The notes under the pieces: generated by a model
The model's input: only the letters and a program-made list of their open reading frames with translations
Databases searched by the model: none
What the model was told of the DNA's origin: nothing
Part shown: positions 1 through 8,663 of the stretch, piece after piece
Position numbering within the stretch: position 1 is the stretch's first letter
Layout: each line of letters starts with the position of its first letter
Assembly: GCA_021776395.1 (NCBI GenBank)
Contig: JAJFFZ010000061.1
Location: 1 to 35,117 of the forward strand
From: Hyphococcus sp.
GTDB lineage: Bacteria; Pseudomonadota; Alphaproteobacteria; Caulobacterales; Parvularculaceae
DNA length: 35,117 nt
Direction of reading: 5' to 3'
Position numbers and translations under genes: made by a program

Positions 1-22
1 CGCCAAAGGCGACGGAGGGGGT
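1..22. repeat. Partial copy of dispersed intergenic palindromic repeat
   Basis: These bases match positions 8642-8663 at 21 of 22 positions. They contain the short hairpin CGCC-AAA-GGCG followed by the ACGGAGGGGGT tail. The element is cut by the window edge, so its full extent is unknown. It lies downstream of the secG stop codon, in non-coding sequence. Confidence 0.7.
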
Positions 23-78
23 AACAGCATCGGATGAAAATCGAAAGGCCAGAATGCGGGCGTGGTTAGCGGCAAAAC

Positions 79-531
79 CTAGTCGTTCGGATCGCTTTCG
101 GCAGGCTCTTCGGTTGTAGTTTCCGCCGGCGCATCAGCCCCAACCGCTTCCAGCGCTTCTTCAATAGAAGGCCCTGCCGGGGTTTCATCGGCGCTGTCGC
201 TGCCAAGCGTTCCCAGAAGGTCCTGGGTGGTCGTCTCTCCCGGCGCAGCCGAGGGTGCGGGCGCCGCCTGTCCGGTCAGCTCTTCGATCACGGTTTCATC
301 GCTTTCACCGCCGCCGGCCATTACCGCCAGGCCCAGCGAAGTCGCAAAAAAGCCCGCCGCCAAAATCGACGTCAAACGGGTCAGCGTATTGGCCGCCGCG
401 CGGCCCGACATTAATCCGCCCCCGCCACCGCCGCCAATACCGAGCGCGCCGCCGTCTGACCGCTGTAGCAGCACCAGAACAATAAGGGCGAGGACAATCA
501 GTGAGTGGAGCGTGAGAATAATAGCGGTCAT
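79..531 (-). CDS. secG: Preprotein translocase subunit SecG
   Basis: SecG is the small auxiliary subunit of the SecYEG channel in the inner membrane and assists SecA-driven export. The 150-residue product shows the family layout. It has a first membrane helix at about residues 3-22, a glycine-rich loop with a run of seven or more glycines around 28-40 ending in LMSGRAAAN, and a second helix at about 52-72. The last 75 or so residues are an acidic, Ala/Pro/Thr/Glu-rich tail with no visible domain, making it longer than the roughly 110 residues of E. coli SecG. Such low-complexity tails are common in alphaproteobacterial SecG. The ATG at 531 is the only sensible start because helix 1 follows directly. 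The upstream ribosome-binding sequence is weak (GAAAAG). Confidence 0.93.
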   Translation of the reverse strand: MTAIILTLHSLIVLALIVLVLLQRSDGGALGIGGGGGGGLMSGRAAANTLTRLTSILAAGFFATSLGLAVMAGGGESDETVIEELTGQAAPAPSAAPGETTTQDLLGTLGSDSADETPAGPSIEEALEAVGADAPAETTTEEPAESDPND

Positions 532-659
532 TTTATTCTATCTTTTCAGTTCCGTCGCGGCGTCACATAAGGTGCGAGGGGCTATCGGACAAGACTAGGC
601 CCAGAAATACAGAGAGTGGCGTTTAGCCGATGGCCCCGGCTGCGGCAAGCCCTCCGGCG

Positions 660-1838
660 TTACGTAAACGCCTGCAACCCGGTCATCGCGCGGCCGAGAA
701 TGAGCGCGTGAATATCGTGCGTGCCCTCATAGGTGTTGACGGTCTCCAGGTTCATCGCGTGGCGCAGCACATGATATTCGTCGGAAATCCCGTTGCCGCC
801 ATGGATATCGCGGGCAACCCGCGCAATTTCCAGCGCCTTGCCGCAATTGTTGCGCTTCATCATCGAGATTGCCTCAGGCACATAGGCCCCGGCGTCGAGC
901 AGCCGGCCGAGCTGCAAAGCGCCCTGAAGCCCGAGCGCAATATCGGTCTGCATATCGGCGAGTTTTTTCTGCACCAACTGCGTGCCGGCGATCGGCTTGC
1001 CGAAAACCACCCGCTCCATGGCGTAATCGCGCGCCGCAATCCAGCAAAATTCCGCCGCGCCCATGGCGCCCCAGGAGATGCCGTAGCGGGCCTTGTTGAG
1101 GCAAGAGAACGGCCCGCGCAGGCCTTTGACATTCGGAAACAGGTTTTCTTCCGGCACCACAGCATCATCAAGCGCAATCTCGCCGGTGACCGAGGCGCGC
1201 AGCGAAAGCTTGCTTTCAATCTTTGGCGTCGTGAACCCTTCAGTGTCGCGGTCAACAATGAAGCCGCGGATTTCGCCATCCAATTTCGCCCAGACCACCG
1301 CCAGATCCGCAATCGGCGAATTGGTGATCCACATTTTGGAGCCCTTGAGCATATAGCCGCCCTGAACTTTTTCTGCGCGGGTGCGCATCGCGCCGGGATC
1401 GGACCCGCCATCGGTCTCGGTCAGTCCAAAACACCCGACCCATTCGCCGGTAGCGAGTTTGGGCAGGTATTTTTGTTTCTGCTGTTCGGTTCCAAACGCT
1501 TCAATCGGATACATGACGAGCGACGACTGCACCGACATCGCCGAGCGATAACCTGAATCAACGCGCTCAACCTCACGCGCGATCAATCCGTAAGCCACAT
1601 GACCAGCGCCGCCGCCGCCATATTCCTCCGCCACCATGGCGCCGAGAAACCCTTGCGCGCCCAGCTCGGTCATAATCTCGCGATCAAAGCGCTCCTCACG
1701 GTTGGCCATAATGACGCGCGGCATCAATTTATCCTGCGCATAACCGCGCGCCGCATCACGGATCATTCGCTCTTCATCAGAGAGCTGGGATTCCAGCAAA
1801 AGCGGGTCCTGCCAGTCGAAGGTTTGTTTGGTGGTCAT
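660..1838 (-). CDS. gcdH: Glutaryl-CoA dehydrogenase (acyl-CoA dehydrogenase family)
   Basis: This FAD enzyme oxidises and decarboxylates glutaryl-CoA to crotonyl-CoA in lysine, hydroxylysine and tryptophan breakdown. The 392-residue product is full length. Features typical of glutaryl-CoA dehydrogenase rather than a generic acyl-CoA dehydrogenase are the arginine in [11 protein letters not shown] (Arg98), which binds the glutaryl carboxylate, and the C-terminal [17 protein letters not shown] block, whose glutamate (Glu371) is the catalytic base. The FAD-binding segment [13 protein letters not shown] lies near residue 136. It is the last gene of a minus-strand block that includes a thiolase, which fits, because crotonyl-CoA is carried on to acetoacetyl-CoA and acetyl-CoA. 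Whether it shares a promoter with the genes upstream is not visible. The gap to the DUF1810 stop is 23 bp. Confidence 0.93.
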   Translation of the reverse strand: MTTKQTFDWQDPLLLESQLSDEERMIRDAARGYAQDKLMPRVIMANREERFDREIMTELGAQGFLGAMVAEEYGGGGAGHVAYGLIAREVERVDSGYRSAMSVQSSLVMYPIEAFGTEQQKQKYLPKLATGEWVGCFGLTETDGGSDPGAMRTRAEKVQGGYMLKGSKMWITNSPIADLAVVWAKLDGEIRGFIVDRDTEGFTTPKIESKLSLRASVTGEIALDDAVVPEENLFPNVKGLRGPFSCLNKARYGISWGAMGAAEFCWIAARDYAMERVVFGKPIAGTQLVQKKLADMQTDIALGLQGALQLGRLLDAGAYVPEAISMMKRNNCGKALEIARVARDIHGGNGISDEYHVLRHAMNLETVNTYEGTHDIHALILGRAMTGLQAFT

Positions 1839-1861
1839 GGTTTAAAATTTCTCTTGCCTAA

Positions 1862-2293
1862 TCAAATTCTGATAATCGTGTCGGTGTGTTCTTCGCCGTC
1901 AAAAAAAGCATTTATTGCTTTTTCAAATGGACTTTTATCTGGAGCTATTCGAAAAAACAAAGTCATCGAAGCGTGGAATTTATATTCATCTGGCGATCCA
2001 AAAATTTCAAATGCGCTGCGATTTTTATGTTCAAGCTTATTGGCATGAGAGAGCACCATATTTGTGGCCTTCAATAGCCGCCCTCCAAGAATATCATGAT
2101 CTATGTAGAGACGGGCCTCATGTACATCTCGCAACTCATATTTCTTACCTATTTCACTCACCGATAGACCTTCAATATGCGGAAACATGAACCACATCCA
2201 GTGTGATCGTTTCTTTCCAGCTTGCAGCTCGGCCAATGCAGATTCGTATACTCCATCTTGAGCCGCAACATATTTTTGAAGGCTGCTAGGCAT
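1862..2293 (-). CDS. DUF1810 family protein of unknown function
   Basis: The roughly 143-residue protein matches the DUF1810 family: an N-terminal LQKYVAAQ helix, then the signature HWMWFMFPHIEGL near residue 31, and a later LLKAT and FFDG pattern. No biochemical role is established for the family, and some members have been misnamed calpastatin. I start it at the ATG at 2293; the open frame can reach a TTG at 2305, but ATG is preferred. It lies 24 bp after the thiolase stop and 23 bp before gcdH, in the same orientation. Its base composition is unlike its neighbours: 1921-2040 holds 41 G+C in 120 bases (34 percent), against 40 in 60 at 2401-2460 in the thiolase gene. This suggests recent acquisition. 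Confidence 0.85.
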   Translation of the reverse strand: MPSSLQKYVAAQDGVYESALAELQAGKKRSHWMWFMFPHIEGLSVSEIGKKYELRDVHEARLYIDHDILGGRLLKATNMVLSHANKLEHKNRSAFEIFGSPDEYKFHASMTLFFRIAPDKSPFEKAINAFFDGEEHTDTIIRI

Positions 2294-2317
2294 TTTTCGT
2301 AACAAAACCTCAGTGCT

Positions 2318-3505
2318 TTAAACCAACTCAACCGCAACGCTCGTGGCTTCGCCGCCGCCGATGCATAGGCTCGCCGCACCCTTTTTCCCGCCGGTTTTTT
2401 GCAAGGCGCTGATTAGCGTCACCAGGATGCGCGCGCCCGAAGCGCCAATTGGGTGGCCGAGCGCGACCGCGCCGCCGTGAATGTTGACCTTGTCCGGTGA
2501 TAGTTTCAATTCGCGCATCGCCGCCAGCGGCACCACGGAAAACGCCTCGTTAATCTCAAAGAGATCGACGTCATCGGTTGACCAGCCGGCTTTATCAAGC
2601 ACCGCCGCAATCGAGGTGATTGGCGCGGTGGTGAACCATTCCGGCTCCTGCGCATGGGTTGAGTGCGCGACAATGCGTGCGACAGGCTTGGCGCCTTTGG
2701 CCTCCGCCGTGGACTGGCGCATAAGCACCATGGCCGCCGCACCGTCGGAAATCGCAGACGCGTTGCCCGCCGTCACCGTGCCGTCCTTTTCAAAAGCGGC
2801 GCGCAATTTGGGGATTTTCGCCGCATCAACCAGGCCCGGCTTTTCATCATCGCCAACCATCACCGCGCCTTTGCGGGTTTTGACTTCAACCGGAACAATC
2901 TCCGCCTTGAACGAGCCGTCAGCGATGGCGGTCTGCGCTCTTGTGACGGAACGGATCGAATATTCATCTTGTTCCTCGCGCGAGAACTGCCATTCGCGGG
3001 CGCATTTTTCGGCGAACACGCCCATTGCCTTGCCCGGCTCATAAGCGTCTTCCAGGCCGTCAATCGCCATATGGTCGAAAATTTTTCCGTGTCCGAACTT
3101 AATGCCGCTGCGTCCGGTGGGCAAAAGATGCGGCGCGTTGGTCATCGATTCCATGCCGCCGGCGACAACGATATCGTTGGTTCCGGCGAGAATGGAATCA
3201 TACCCCATCATCACCGTCTTCATGCCCGAGCCGCACATCTTGTTGACGGTGGTGCAACCGGTCGATTGCGGCAGCCCGGCGCCAAGCGAAGCTTGGCGCG
3301 CCGGCGCCTGACCGAGGCCGGCCGGCAGAACACAGCCCATCAACACTTCGTCGATGTCGTCCGGCTTCACGCCGCCGCGCGCGAGCGCCGCTTCAATCGC
3401 ACGGGCGCCAAGTTCCGTCGCCTTAACGCCATTATAAGCGCCAAGAAAATTACCGATCGGCGTGCGCGCCATACCGGCGATAACGATGGGGTCCTGGTTG
3501 GCCAT
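2318..3505 (-). CDS. Acetyl-CoA C-acetyltransferase (thiolase)
   Basis: This thiolase reversibly cleaves acetoacetyl-CoA, or another 3-ketoacyl-CoA, with CoA to give acetyl-CoA. The 395 residues match the biosynthetic-type thiolase length. The nucleophilic cysteine is in NKMCGSGM (Cys91). The active-site histidine is in [14 protein letters not shown] (His351). The second catalytic cysteine is in SLCIGGGEA (Cys381). An AAGGAG ribosome-binding site 7 bp upstream supports the ATG at 3505. The gene starts 20 bp after the amino acid dehydrogenase stop, so the two are probably cotranscribed. With gcdH downstream it fits terminal steps of branched-chain, lysine or tryptophan carbon catabolism. Substrate chain length cannot be read from sequence alone. 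Confidence 0.93.
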   Translation of the reverse strand: MANQDPIVIAGMARTPIGNFLGAYNGVKATELGARAIEAALARGGVKPDDIDEVLMGCVLPAGLGQAPARQASLGAGLPQSTGCTTVNKMCGSGMKTVMMGYDSILAGTNDIVVAGGMESMTNAPHLLPTGRSGIKFGHGKIFDHMAIDGLEDAYEPGKAMGVFAEKCAREWQFSREEQDEYSIRSVTRAQTAIADGSFKAEIVPVEVKTRKGAVMVGDDEKPGLVDAAKIPKLRAAFEKDGTVTAGNASAISDGAAAMVLMRQSTAEAKGAKPVARIVAHSTHAQEPEWFTTAPITSIAAVLDKAGWSTDDVDLFEINEAFSVVPLAAMRELKLSPDKVNIHGGAVALGHPIGASGARILVTLISALQKTGGKKGAASLCIGGGEATSVAVELV

Positions 3506-3525
3506 AATGTGCTCCTTTGCGACGG

Positions 3526-4575
3526 TTAAGCCGCTTTTCTGCCCCGCGCGATCACTTCAAGCGCCAGTTCATCAGCAACGTCGCCGGTCGGCCGGTTTTC
3601 CTGCTCTGCGCGGTCGAAAATCTCCGTCAGCGTGTCGCCTATTTTGTCGATCCGCCGGGTCATCTCTACTTCGCTCCAGCGGCCAAGGATTTCAAGCCCG
3701 ACGCTGATCACACCGGCAGCGTTGATGACATAATCGGGTGCGTATAACACACCGCGCTCTTGCAGACGCGCGCCCATATCCGGGGTTTTCAGCTGATTGT
3801 TGGCTGCGCCAGCGATAACTTTTGCCTTCAACCTGTCCACCGTATCGACATTAATCGAACCACCCAATGCGCAGGGGCTGAAGATGTCGGCGTCAACGGC
3901 GATGGCATCCTCGGGGCTTGCCACTTCAGCGCCAAAGCGTTGGCGCGCTTTGTCCACGGCCGCAGGATTGACATCCGCCACGGTCAGACGTCCGCCTTCT
4001 TCGTGGATCAGCCGGGCCAGTTCCATCCCGACCGCTCCGATGCCAAGGATAGAAACATGCAAGCCTTTCAAACTCTCGGCGCCGAGCTTGAAGCGCGCCG
4101 CCGCCTGAACGCCGCGCCAAACGCCGCGCGCCGTAAACGGCGACGGGTTGCCGCCAATGCCGCCCTTGTCGACGCCGGCGGCATAGGGCGTGACCGAACG
4201 GATTGTCTCCATGTCGTCTTCTGTAACGCCTGAATCTTCCGCCGTGTAATAGAGCCCGCCCAGACTATCGACCGCCGCGCCAAAGGCGCGCAGCAGCGCC
4301 GGTGTTTTGTCGGTTTTAGGGTCAGCAATAATCACCGCTTTGCCGCCGCCAAACGGAATGCCGCCCAGCGCGTTTTTAAACGTCATACCGCGCGAAAGAT
4401 TTTTGACATCTTCCAGCGCCGCATCGAAGTTTTCGTACGGATAAATTCGACACCCGCCGCAACCGGGTCCAAGCGTCGCGTCATGAATCGATATGATCGC
4501 ATTCAGCCCGGCGCTCTCATCGGTGAAGTGAACAACTCTTTGCCAGCCTGTTGTCGGCACGTCGCGGCTATCCAT
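3526..4575 (-). CDS. Glu/Leu/Phe/Val dehydrogenase family protein (leucine-dehydrogenase type)
   Basis: This is an NAD-dependent oxidative deaminase that converts a branched-chain or aromatic amino acid to its 2-oxo acid and ammonia. The 349-residue length fits the Leu/Phe/Val dehydrogenase branch rather than the longer glutamate dehydrogenases. Visible motifs are GPGCGGCR near residue 36, the substrate and catalytic lysines in FKNALGG (Lys67) and PFGGGKAV (Lys79), and a Rossmann GIGAVG at 178-183 with an acidic Asp201 that suits NAD. The ATG at 4575 is preceded by AAGGA. It heads the block leading to the thiolase 20 bp downstream. An Lrp-family regulator is divergent across a 175 bp gap and is the likely regulator, since that family senses amino acids. 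Leucine, valine and phenylalanine cannot be told apart here. Confidence 0.9.
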   Translation of the reverse strand: MDSRDVPTTGWQRVVHFTDESAGLNAIISIHDATLGPGCGGCRIYPYENFDAALEDVKNLSRGMTFKNALGGIPFGGGKAVIIADPKTDKTPALLRAFGAAVDSLGGLYYTAEDSGVTEDDMETIRSVTPYAAGVDKGGIGGNPSPFTARGVWRGVQAAARFKLGAESLKGLHVSILGIGAVGMELARLIHEEGGRLTVADVNPAAVDKARQRFGAEVASPEDAIAVDADIFSPCALGGSINVDTVDRLKAKVIAGAANNQLKTPDMGARLQERGVLYAPDYVINAAGVISVGLEILGRWSEVEMTRRIDKIGDTLTEIFDRAEQENRPTGDVADELALEVIARGRKAA

Positions 4576-4697
4576 GGGGCGCGTTATCCTTTGCGAGAAT
4601 CTCTACTTGTTGCCGTCACCCGGCGCAAAGCCTCGCCGGCGCGGCGCAATATAGGCAAAGCTGCAAAGTTCTTTCGTGCAAACATTCGCGCCACGCC

Positions 4698-4726
4698 TTG
4701 ACGCTTAGCAGAAAATGCTAAATAAT
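4698..4726 (+). promoter_or_regulatory. Predicted sigma-70-type promoter of the Lrp-family gene
   Basis: A TTGACG -35 element at 4698-4703 and an AATAAT -10 element at 4721-4726 are separated by exactly 17 bp. Transcription would begin near 4733, just upstream of the GAGGA ribosome-binding site at 4737-4741 and the ATG at 4751. That makes the leader very short. An inverted repeat fills most of the spacer. Confidence 0.65.
4705..4721. promoter_or_regulatory. Predicted Lrp/AsnC operator inside the promoter spacer
   Basis: TTAGCA-GAAAA-TGCTAA is a perfect 6-5-6 inverted repeat. Its central 15 bases (4706-4720) agree with the E. coli Lrp consensus YAGHAWATTWTDCTR at 12 of 15 positions by my count. 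It lies between the -35 and -10 elements, where a bound protein would block RNA polymerase. The simplest reading is autorepression, possibly with control of the divergent dehydrogenase operon. Confidence 0.6.
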
Positions 4727-4750
4727 TAATACATTCGAGGAAAGAAACCT

Positions 4751-5230
4751 ATGAAGCTCGACCATATCGACCACAAGATCCTGAGACACTTGCAGGAAAA
4801 TGCGCGCATCACCAATGCCGAACTTGCTGACCGCGTCGGCCTGTCGCCGACTCCATGCTTGCGCCGTCTGCGCCGGCTTGAGACCGACGGCATCATCAAG
4901 GGCTACCATACCGAGGTCGACCGCGAGGCGCTGGGAGTCAATGTCACGGTGATCATTCTCGTCAAGCTTGAACGCGAGGACGACAAGACTTTGCGCGAGT
5001 TCGAGGCGGAAATTCAAAAGCGTACAGAAGTGATGGAATGCTATCTGGTCACCGGGAAGTTTGACTATTTTATCCGCGTGCTGGTTCCTACTTTGGCGTC
5101 CTATGAGACGTTTCTGTCAGAAACTATTCTCCGTATGCCGAATATCGCGACAGTTGAATCCAGTTTCACTTTGCGCGAGGTGGAGCGTAAAGTGGTTATG
5201 CCGCTCCCGGAGCCGCAGCGGCGGGGTTAG
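4751..5230 (+). CDS. Lrp/AsnC family transcriptional regulator
   Basis: This DNA-binding regulator is usually responsive to amino acids. The 159 residues have the standard two-part layout: an N-terminal winged helix-turn-helix (LDHIDHKILRHLQENARI, then NAELADRVGLSPTPCLRRLRRLE with the recognition helix near 30-45), then a RAM/AsnC ligand-binding and oligomerisation domain from about residue 65. The start at 4751 is fixed by GAGGA 9 bp upstream. It is divergent from the Leu/Phe/Val-type dehydrogenase gene, the classic position for a local regulator of amino acid catabolism. Its last 35 bp overlap the end of the convergent histidine kinase gene. The PLPEPQRRG tail beyond the conserved domain is encoded in that overlap. 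Confidence 0.93.
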   Translation: MKLDHIDHKILRHLQENARITNAELADRVGLSPTPCLRRLRRLETDGIIKGYHTEVDREALGVNVTVIILVKLEREDDKTLREFEAEIQKRTEVMECYLVTGKFDYFIRVLVPTLASYETFLSETILRMPNIATVESSFTLREVERKVVMPLPEPQRRG

Positions 5231-7049
5231 CAGAAGCCTCGCGGTAGCCTTCGATCACGCGCGCAATTTCAGAATGTAACTCCGCAGGCTTCACCGGCTT
5301 GGTAATATACCCGTCAAATCCGGCTTGCAAATATTCGTCGATTTGCTGGCTCATGGCGTGCGCGGAAACGGCAATTATCGGGACGCCGGATTTGACGCTG
5401 CGATCGCGTTCTAAAAATCGGATTTCTCGCAAAGCTTCAACACCGTCCATCACCGGCATCGAAATATCCATCAAAACAATATCGAAATCCTGGGTCTTGC
5501 AGGCATCGACAGCAAGCAGACCGTTTTCCACAAATTTAACATCATGGCCGGCTGCTTGCAGGAAATTTTTAAGCACCGCCTGGTTCACTACATTGTCTTC
5601 GGCCGCGAGAATTCGCAACTTACTGACCACAGGGGCGGCGATGGATGTTGGCGACACTTGAGACGCGACAGTGTCAGAATTTGCTGAGCCAACCGCGCGT
5701 TCCAACGGCAGTTCAACGGTGAAAGTCGACCCCGCGCCCGGAGCAGATCGAATGCTGAGCGCGCCGCCCATGGCCTCAATAAGGCCTTTGGTGATCGAAA
5801 GCCCAAGCCCGGTGCCGCCATATTTTCGCGTGGTTGTGACATCAGCCTGGGTGAAGGGCTCAAAAATCCGCGCCGCCTGGCTTTCGCTAACGCCAATCCC
5901 GGTGTCTGTAACCTCAATGCGTATGGGGGCGCTGGTAGAAGACGGAATGATGAACCGCACCGTCACGCCGCCGTCTTCAGTAAATTTAATCGCATTAGAA
6001 ATTAAATTGTGCAGCGCCTGAACAATGCGATGCGCGTCACCTATCCACTCTGCTTCGCCGTCTCCTTCGCACTGAGCGACTAGATAAAGATTTTTCTTCT
6101 CCGCCTGCGGACGATGGAGGCTTTCAACGGTTTCTATAATTTCCGAGAATTTAAAAGCGGCCGCTTCAAGCTCGATATGGTTTGCCTCGATCTTTGAAAA
6201 ATCCAACAAGTCGTTCAGGATGGTCAACAACATATCGCCGCTATCGCGAATAATTTTTACCTGCTTGGCCTGACCAGAGCTTAAGGCGCCGCTTTCAAGC
6301 GCGGCGGCCATGCCGAGAATGCCATTCATTGGCGTGCGGATTTCATGACTGATATTTGCAAGAAACGCCGATTTCGCCTGATTAGCGTGTTCGGCCGCCG
6401 CCTGTCGCTCAAGCGCATGCTCGCGCGCCTGGCGCATCGCAGCGCTGCTTTTTTCATATTCCCGAAACGCCAGGAGGAGATGCGACACATAGAGCGATCC
6501 GCCGACTAATATCGCCACCGTCGGCCATCGTTCAAGTTGGTTTCCTGTGATCAAGCCATAAATCGGCAGGCCTAAAAAATAAAATAGATGCGGCGTAAGG
6601 GCTGCGAAAAATGTCCGGCGTTCATGATGCATATGCATGGTTGCATGCAAAAGCGCGCCGCAAAGCCACACAACGCCGAATACTTTGCCCGGTTCTCCCC
6701 ATAAGAACCAAAGCAGCACCGGAAAGAAGGAATAGACCAATCCGGTCTGCACCGCTGAGCCGCAAATCAGGATCCATTCATGACGATTGGGAGGCGCCGT
6801 CCGGTCGGGATCGCGCAGTGAGCGCCATGCTTGCACGTCGATAAACTGACTGATGAATATGGCGCCAATCCACAATGCGGCGATCACCGCATCGGTGGCC
6901 GCCCATAAAATAACGGCGCCAATGAGAGCGATAATGAGTCTGGTTTTTAACTGGTGATGGCGCGTCAGCGCAGTCGCAATGAGACCCGAAACGACGGACG
7001 CATCGGCCTCTTGCGACGTTGGCTGATTGCCCGCCGGCACATTCTTCAT
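5196..7049 (-). CDS. Membrane hybrid sensor histidine kinase with receiver domain
   Basis: This is a two-component signalling protein of 617 residues. Hydrophobic segments at about 37-70, 93-118, 122-137, 148-168 and 176-195 form a multi-helix membrane region with no recognisable periplasmic sensor domain. A short coiled coil (about 197-225) leads to the HisKA domain with phospho-acceptor His235 in ANISHEIRTP. The ATPase domain has the N box (SNAIKF, Asn352), the G1 box (DTGIG, Asp382) and the G2 box (GGTGLGLS near 411). The C-terminal receiver domain has acidic Glu484/Asp485, phospho-acceptor Asp528 in VLMDISMP, and Lys584. There is no HPt or output domain, so a separate phosphotransfer partner is needed. 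None is encoded nearby, and the input signal is unknown. AGGGG lies about 12 bp upstream of the ATG. Confidence 0.93.
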   Translation of the reverse strand: MKNVPAGNQPTSQEADASVVSGLIATALTRHHQLKTRLIIALIGAVILWAATDAVIAALWIGAIFISQFIDVQAWRSLRDPDRTAPPNRHEWILICGSAVQTGLVYSFFPVLLWFLWGEPGKVFGVVWLCGALLHATMHMHHERRTFFAALTPHLFYFLGLPIYGLITGNQLERWPTVAILVGGSLYVSHLLLAFREYEKSSAAMRQAREHALERQAAAEHANQAKSAFLANISHEIRTPMNGILGMAAALESGALSSGQAKQVKIIRDSGDMLLTILNDLLDFSKIEANHIELEAAAFKFSEIIETVESLHRPQAEKKNLYLVAQCEGDGEAEWIGDAHRIVQALHNLISNAIKFTEDGGVTVRFIIPSSTSAPIRIEVTDTGIGVSESQAARIFEPFTQADVTTTRKYGGTGLGLSITKGLIEAMGGALSIRSAPGAGSTFTVELPLERAVGSANSDTVASQVSPTSIAAPVVSKLRILAAEDNVVNQAVLKNFLQAAGHDVKFVENGLLAVDACKTQDFDIVLMDISMPVMDGVEALREIRFLERDRSVKSGVPIIAVSAHAMSQQIDEYLQAGFDGYITKPVKPAELHSEIARVIEGYREASANPAAAAPGAA

Positions 7050-7162
7050 CGCACGCTCACCCCTAAGCTATCCGTGCTATTGTTAGCAATAAATCATTAA
7101 TCTACGCCTACTGTTCAACAAGATCCTTGTCTCATCTTGGAACACAATCAATGAAGGCGGCT

Positions 7163-8470
7163 TTAGCGTTGGAAGTCGTAAAAAGCCCCGAGGCCGAGGA
7201 TGTTCGTCAGGGCCTCCATGGCGGCGAAACTTTCAATCATCAGGGAAGGATCGCGCAGATCATCCGGCGACAGCCGGTCGCGGTAATGGGCTTTCACCCA
7301 GACTTCGAGGTTACCGATTTTCGCCTCATCGAGAATGAAGTGCGGATTGGCGGCGGCAGCCTCTTCCTCTGACAGCACCACCCGCAAGCGCAGGCAAGCC
7401 GGTCCGCCGCCGTTTCTCATGCTTTCGCGGACATTTTTGAATATCACCCGATTGATCGGGTTATTTTTCGCCACCGTCTCATCGAGGAAGGCTTTAACGC
7501 GCGGGTTCTCCTCTGATTCAACCGGCATAATCAGCGCCGCCTCGCCGCCCGGCAGCGTCACCAGTTGCGAGTTGAAGAGGTAAGACTGCACCGCATCTTC
7601 AAGCGAGACTTGCGCCGCCGGCGCCTCGATGATTTCAACAAAAGGCGCGGCTTTTCGTATCGCGCTACAGGCTGCTTCCCGGTTGGCAAAACTCTGTTCG
7701 TGCAGGAACAAAACCGTTCCATTAGCGACGCCCAGAACGTCGTTGTGGAAGGCGCCGGCATCGAGCGCTGCCGCTGATTGCTGGATAAATACGGTCTTGT
7801 CAGGAGAGAGTTGATGGCCCCGCGCGACCGCCTGACTGGCGCGTAATTTCTGGCGTGCGGGGAACTTCTGGCCGTCTTCACCATAGACGAACAGATGAAC
7901 GCCCGTCGCGCCATGCTCCGGCGCCAAGCGCCCATGATTGGCCGCGCCCTCATCGCCGAAATGCATCGCCCCCGGCAGCGGCAGATGATGCACGAAATAC
8001 TTGTCGCTGTTGAAGATACACGCCAGCGCCCGCGCAGTGGTATCAGCCTCAATCGAGCGGTGAAAATTCGCGGCGAGATTGGCCGGCGTGAAATGCACCT
8101 TGCCGTCGCGCGTATCCGGCGACGGCGCCACGGTCGCTGCATTGGCCGTCCACATGCAGGAGGCAGCGTAGCAGTTGGCCAGCAATTGCGGCTCGGCTTT
8201 GCCGGCCATGTCGATGATTTGCGCGTCGGTCCCGGAAAAACCCAGCGCCCGCAGGGTTTTCAAGTGCGGGCGGTCCTGCGGCGGCAAAAATCCCTGCCCT
8301 AGCCCCAGCTCCATCGCCGCGCGCATCTTCGCCAATCCCTGCAACGCCGCCTCACGCGGGTTCGACGCCGCGCCGGCGTTGCTCGCAGACGCCAGGTTGC
8401 CAAAGGACAGCCCGGCATAGTTATGAGTCGGACCGATCAAGCCGTCGAAATTATATTCTTTGTGGGTCAT
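7163..8470 (-). CDS. astB: N-succinylarginine dihydrolase AstB
   Basis: AstB hydrolyses N2-succinylarginine to N2-succinylornithine, two ammonia and CO2, the second step of the arginine succinyltransferase pathway. The 435 residues are close to the E. coli length. The catalytic triad is visible: Glu174 in FGDEGAANHG, His242 in AFHNDVLGV, and the nucleophilic Cys359 in NGGGPACLRLRVVL. The ATG at 8470 is immediately preceded by an in-frame TAA, so the protein cannot extend further upstream. The nearest strong ribosome-binding-like GGAGG lies about 19-20 nt upstream, which is unusually far. The gene follows astD but is separated by 220 bp holding a multi-hairpin repeat, unlike the tight spacing in the rest of the operon. 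Confidence 0.96.
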   Translation of the reverse strand: MTHKEYNFDGLIGPTHNYAGLSFGNLASASNAGAASNPREAALQGLAKMRAAMELGLGQGFLPPQDRPHLKTLRALGFSGTDAQIIDMAGKAEPQLLANCYAASCMWTANAATVAPSPDTRDGKVHFTPANLAANFHRSIEADTTARALACIFNSDKYFVHHLPLPGAMHFGDEGAANHGRLAPEHGATGVHLFVYGEDGQKFPARQKLRASQAVARGHQLSPDKTVFIQQSAAALDAGAFHNDVLGVANGTVLFLHEQSFANREAACSAIRKAAPFVEIIEAPAAQVSLEDAVQSYLFNSQLVTLPGGEAALIMPVESEENPRVKAFLDETVAKNNPINRVIFKNVRESMRNGGGPACLRLRVVLSEEEAAAANPHFILDEAKIGNLEVWVKAHYRDRLSPDDLRDPSLMIESFAAMEALTNILGLGAFYDFQR

Positions 8471-8552
8471 TTATGTCGTTCCAATCTACCTCCCTTTGTC
8501 GCCTAAGGAAGCCGAGATGTCAGCGCATGCTGAACCGCGTAAGACCCCCATC

Positions 8553-8663
8553 GCCGCTTCGCGGCACTTCCCCGTAAACGGGGGAAGAATACCCTCGCCG
8601 CAAGTACGCCTTAAGTCCTCCTCCACTTGCGGGGGAGGTGTCGCCGAAGGCGACGGAGGGGGT
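8553..8663. repeat. Intercistronic multi-hairpin dispersed repeat between astD and astB
   Basis: Four neighbouring palindromes are visible. They are GCCGC-TTC-GCGGC at 8553-8565, CTTCCCCG-TAAA-CGGGGGAAG at 8567-8587 with one bulge, CCTCCTCC...GGGGGAGG at 8617-8638 with one mismatch, and TCGCC-GAA-GGCGA at 8641-8653. The last part recurs at 1-22. This is the look of a non-coding repeat family dispersed between genes, comparable in style to REP elements. Because it sits inside the ast transcript, it could form RNA structure that affects stability or read-through into astB. That effect is inferred. Confidence 0.7.

Noticed and set aside
630-1556. 308-codon plus-strand open frame opposite gcdH
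   Set aside because: Antisense shadow of a strongly conserved gene; its product is His/Arg/Ala-rich with no domain.
1915-2190. 91-codon plus-strand frame opposite the DUF1810 gene
   Set aside because: The DUF1810 reading on the minus strand has the family signature; the antisense frame has none.
2663-3529. 288-codon plus-strand open frame opposite the thiolase gene
   Set aside because: Shadow of the thiolase gene; low-complexity, Arg/His-rich product and no ribosome-binding site.
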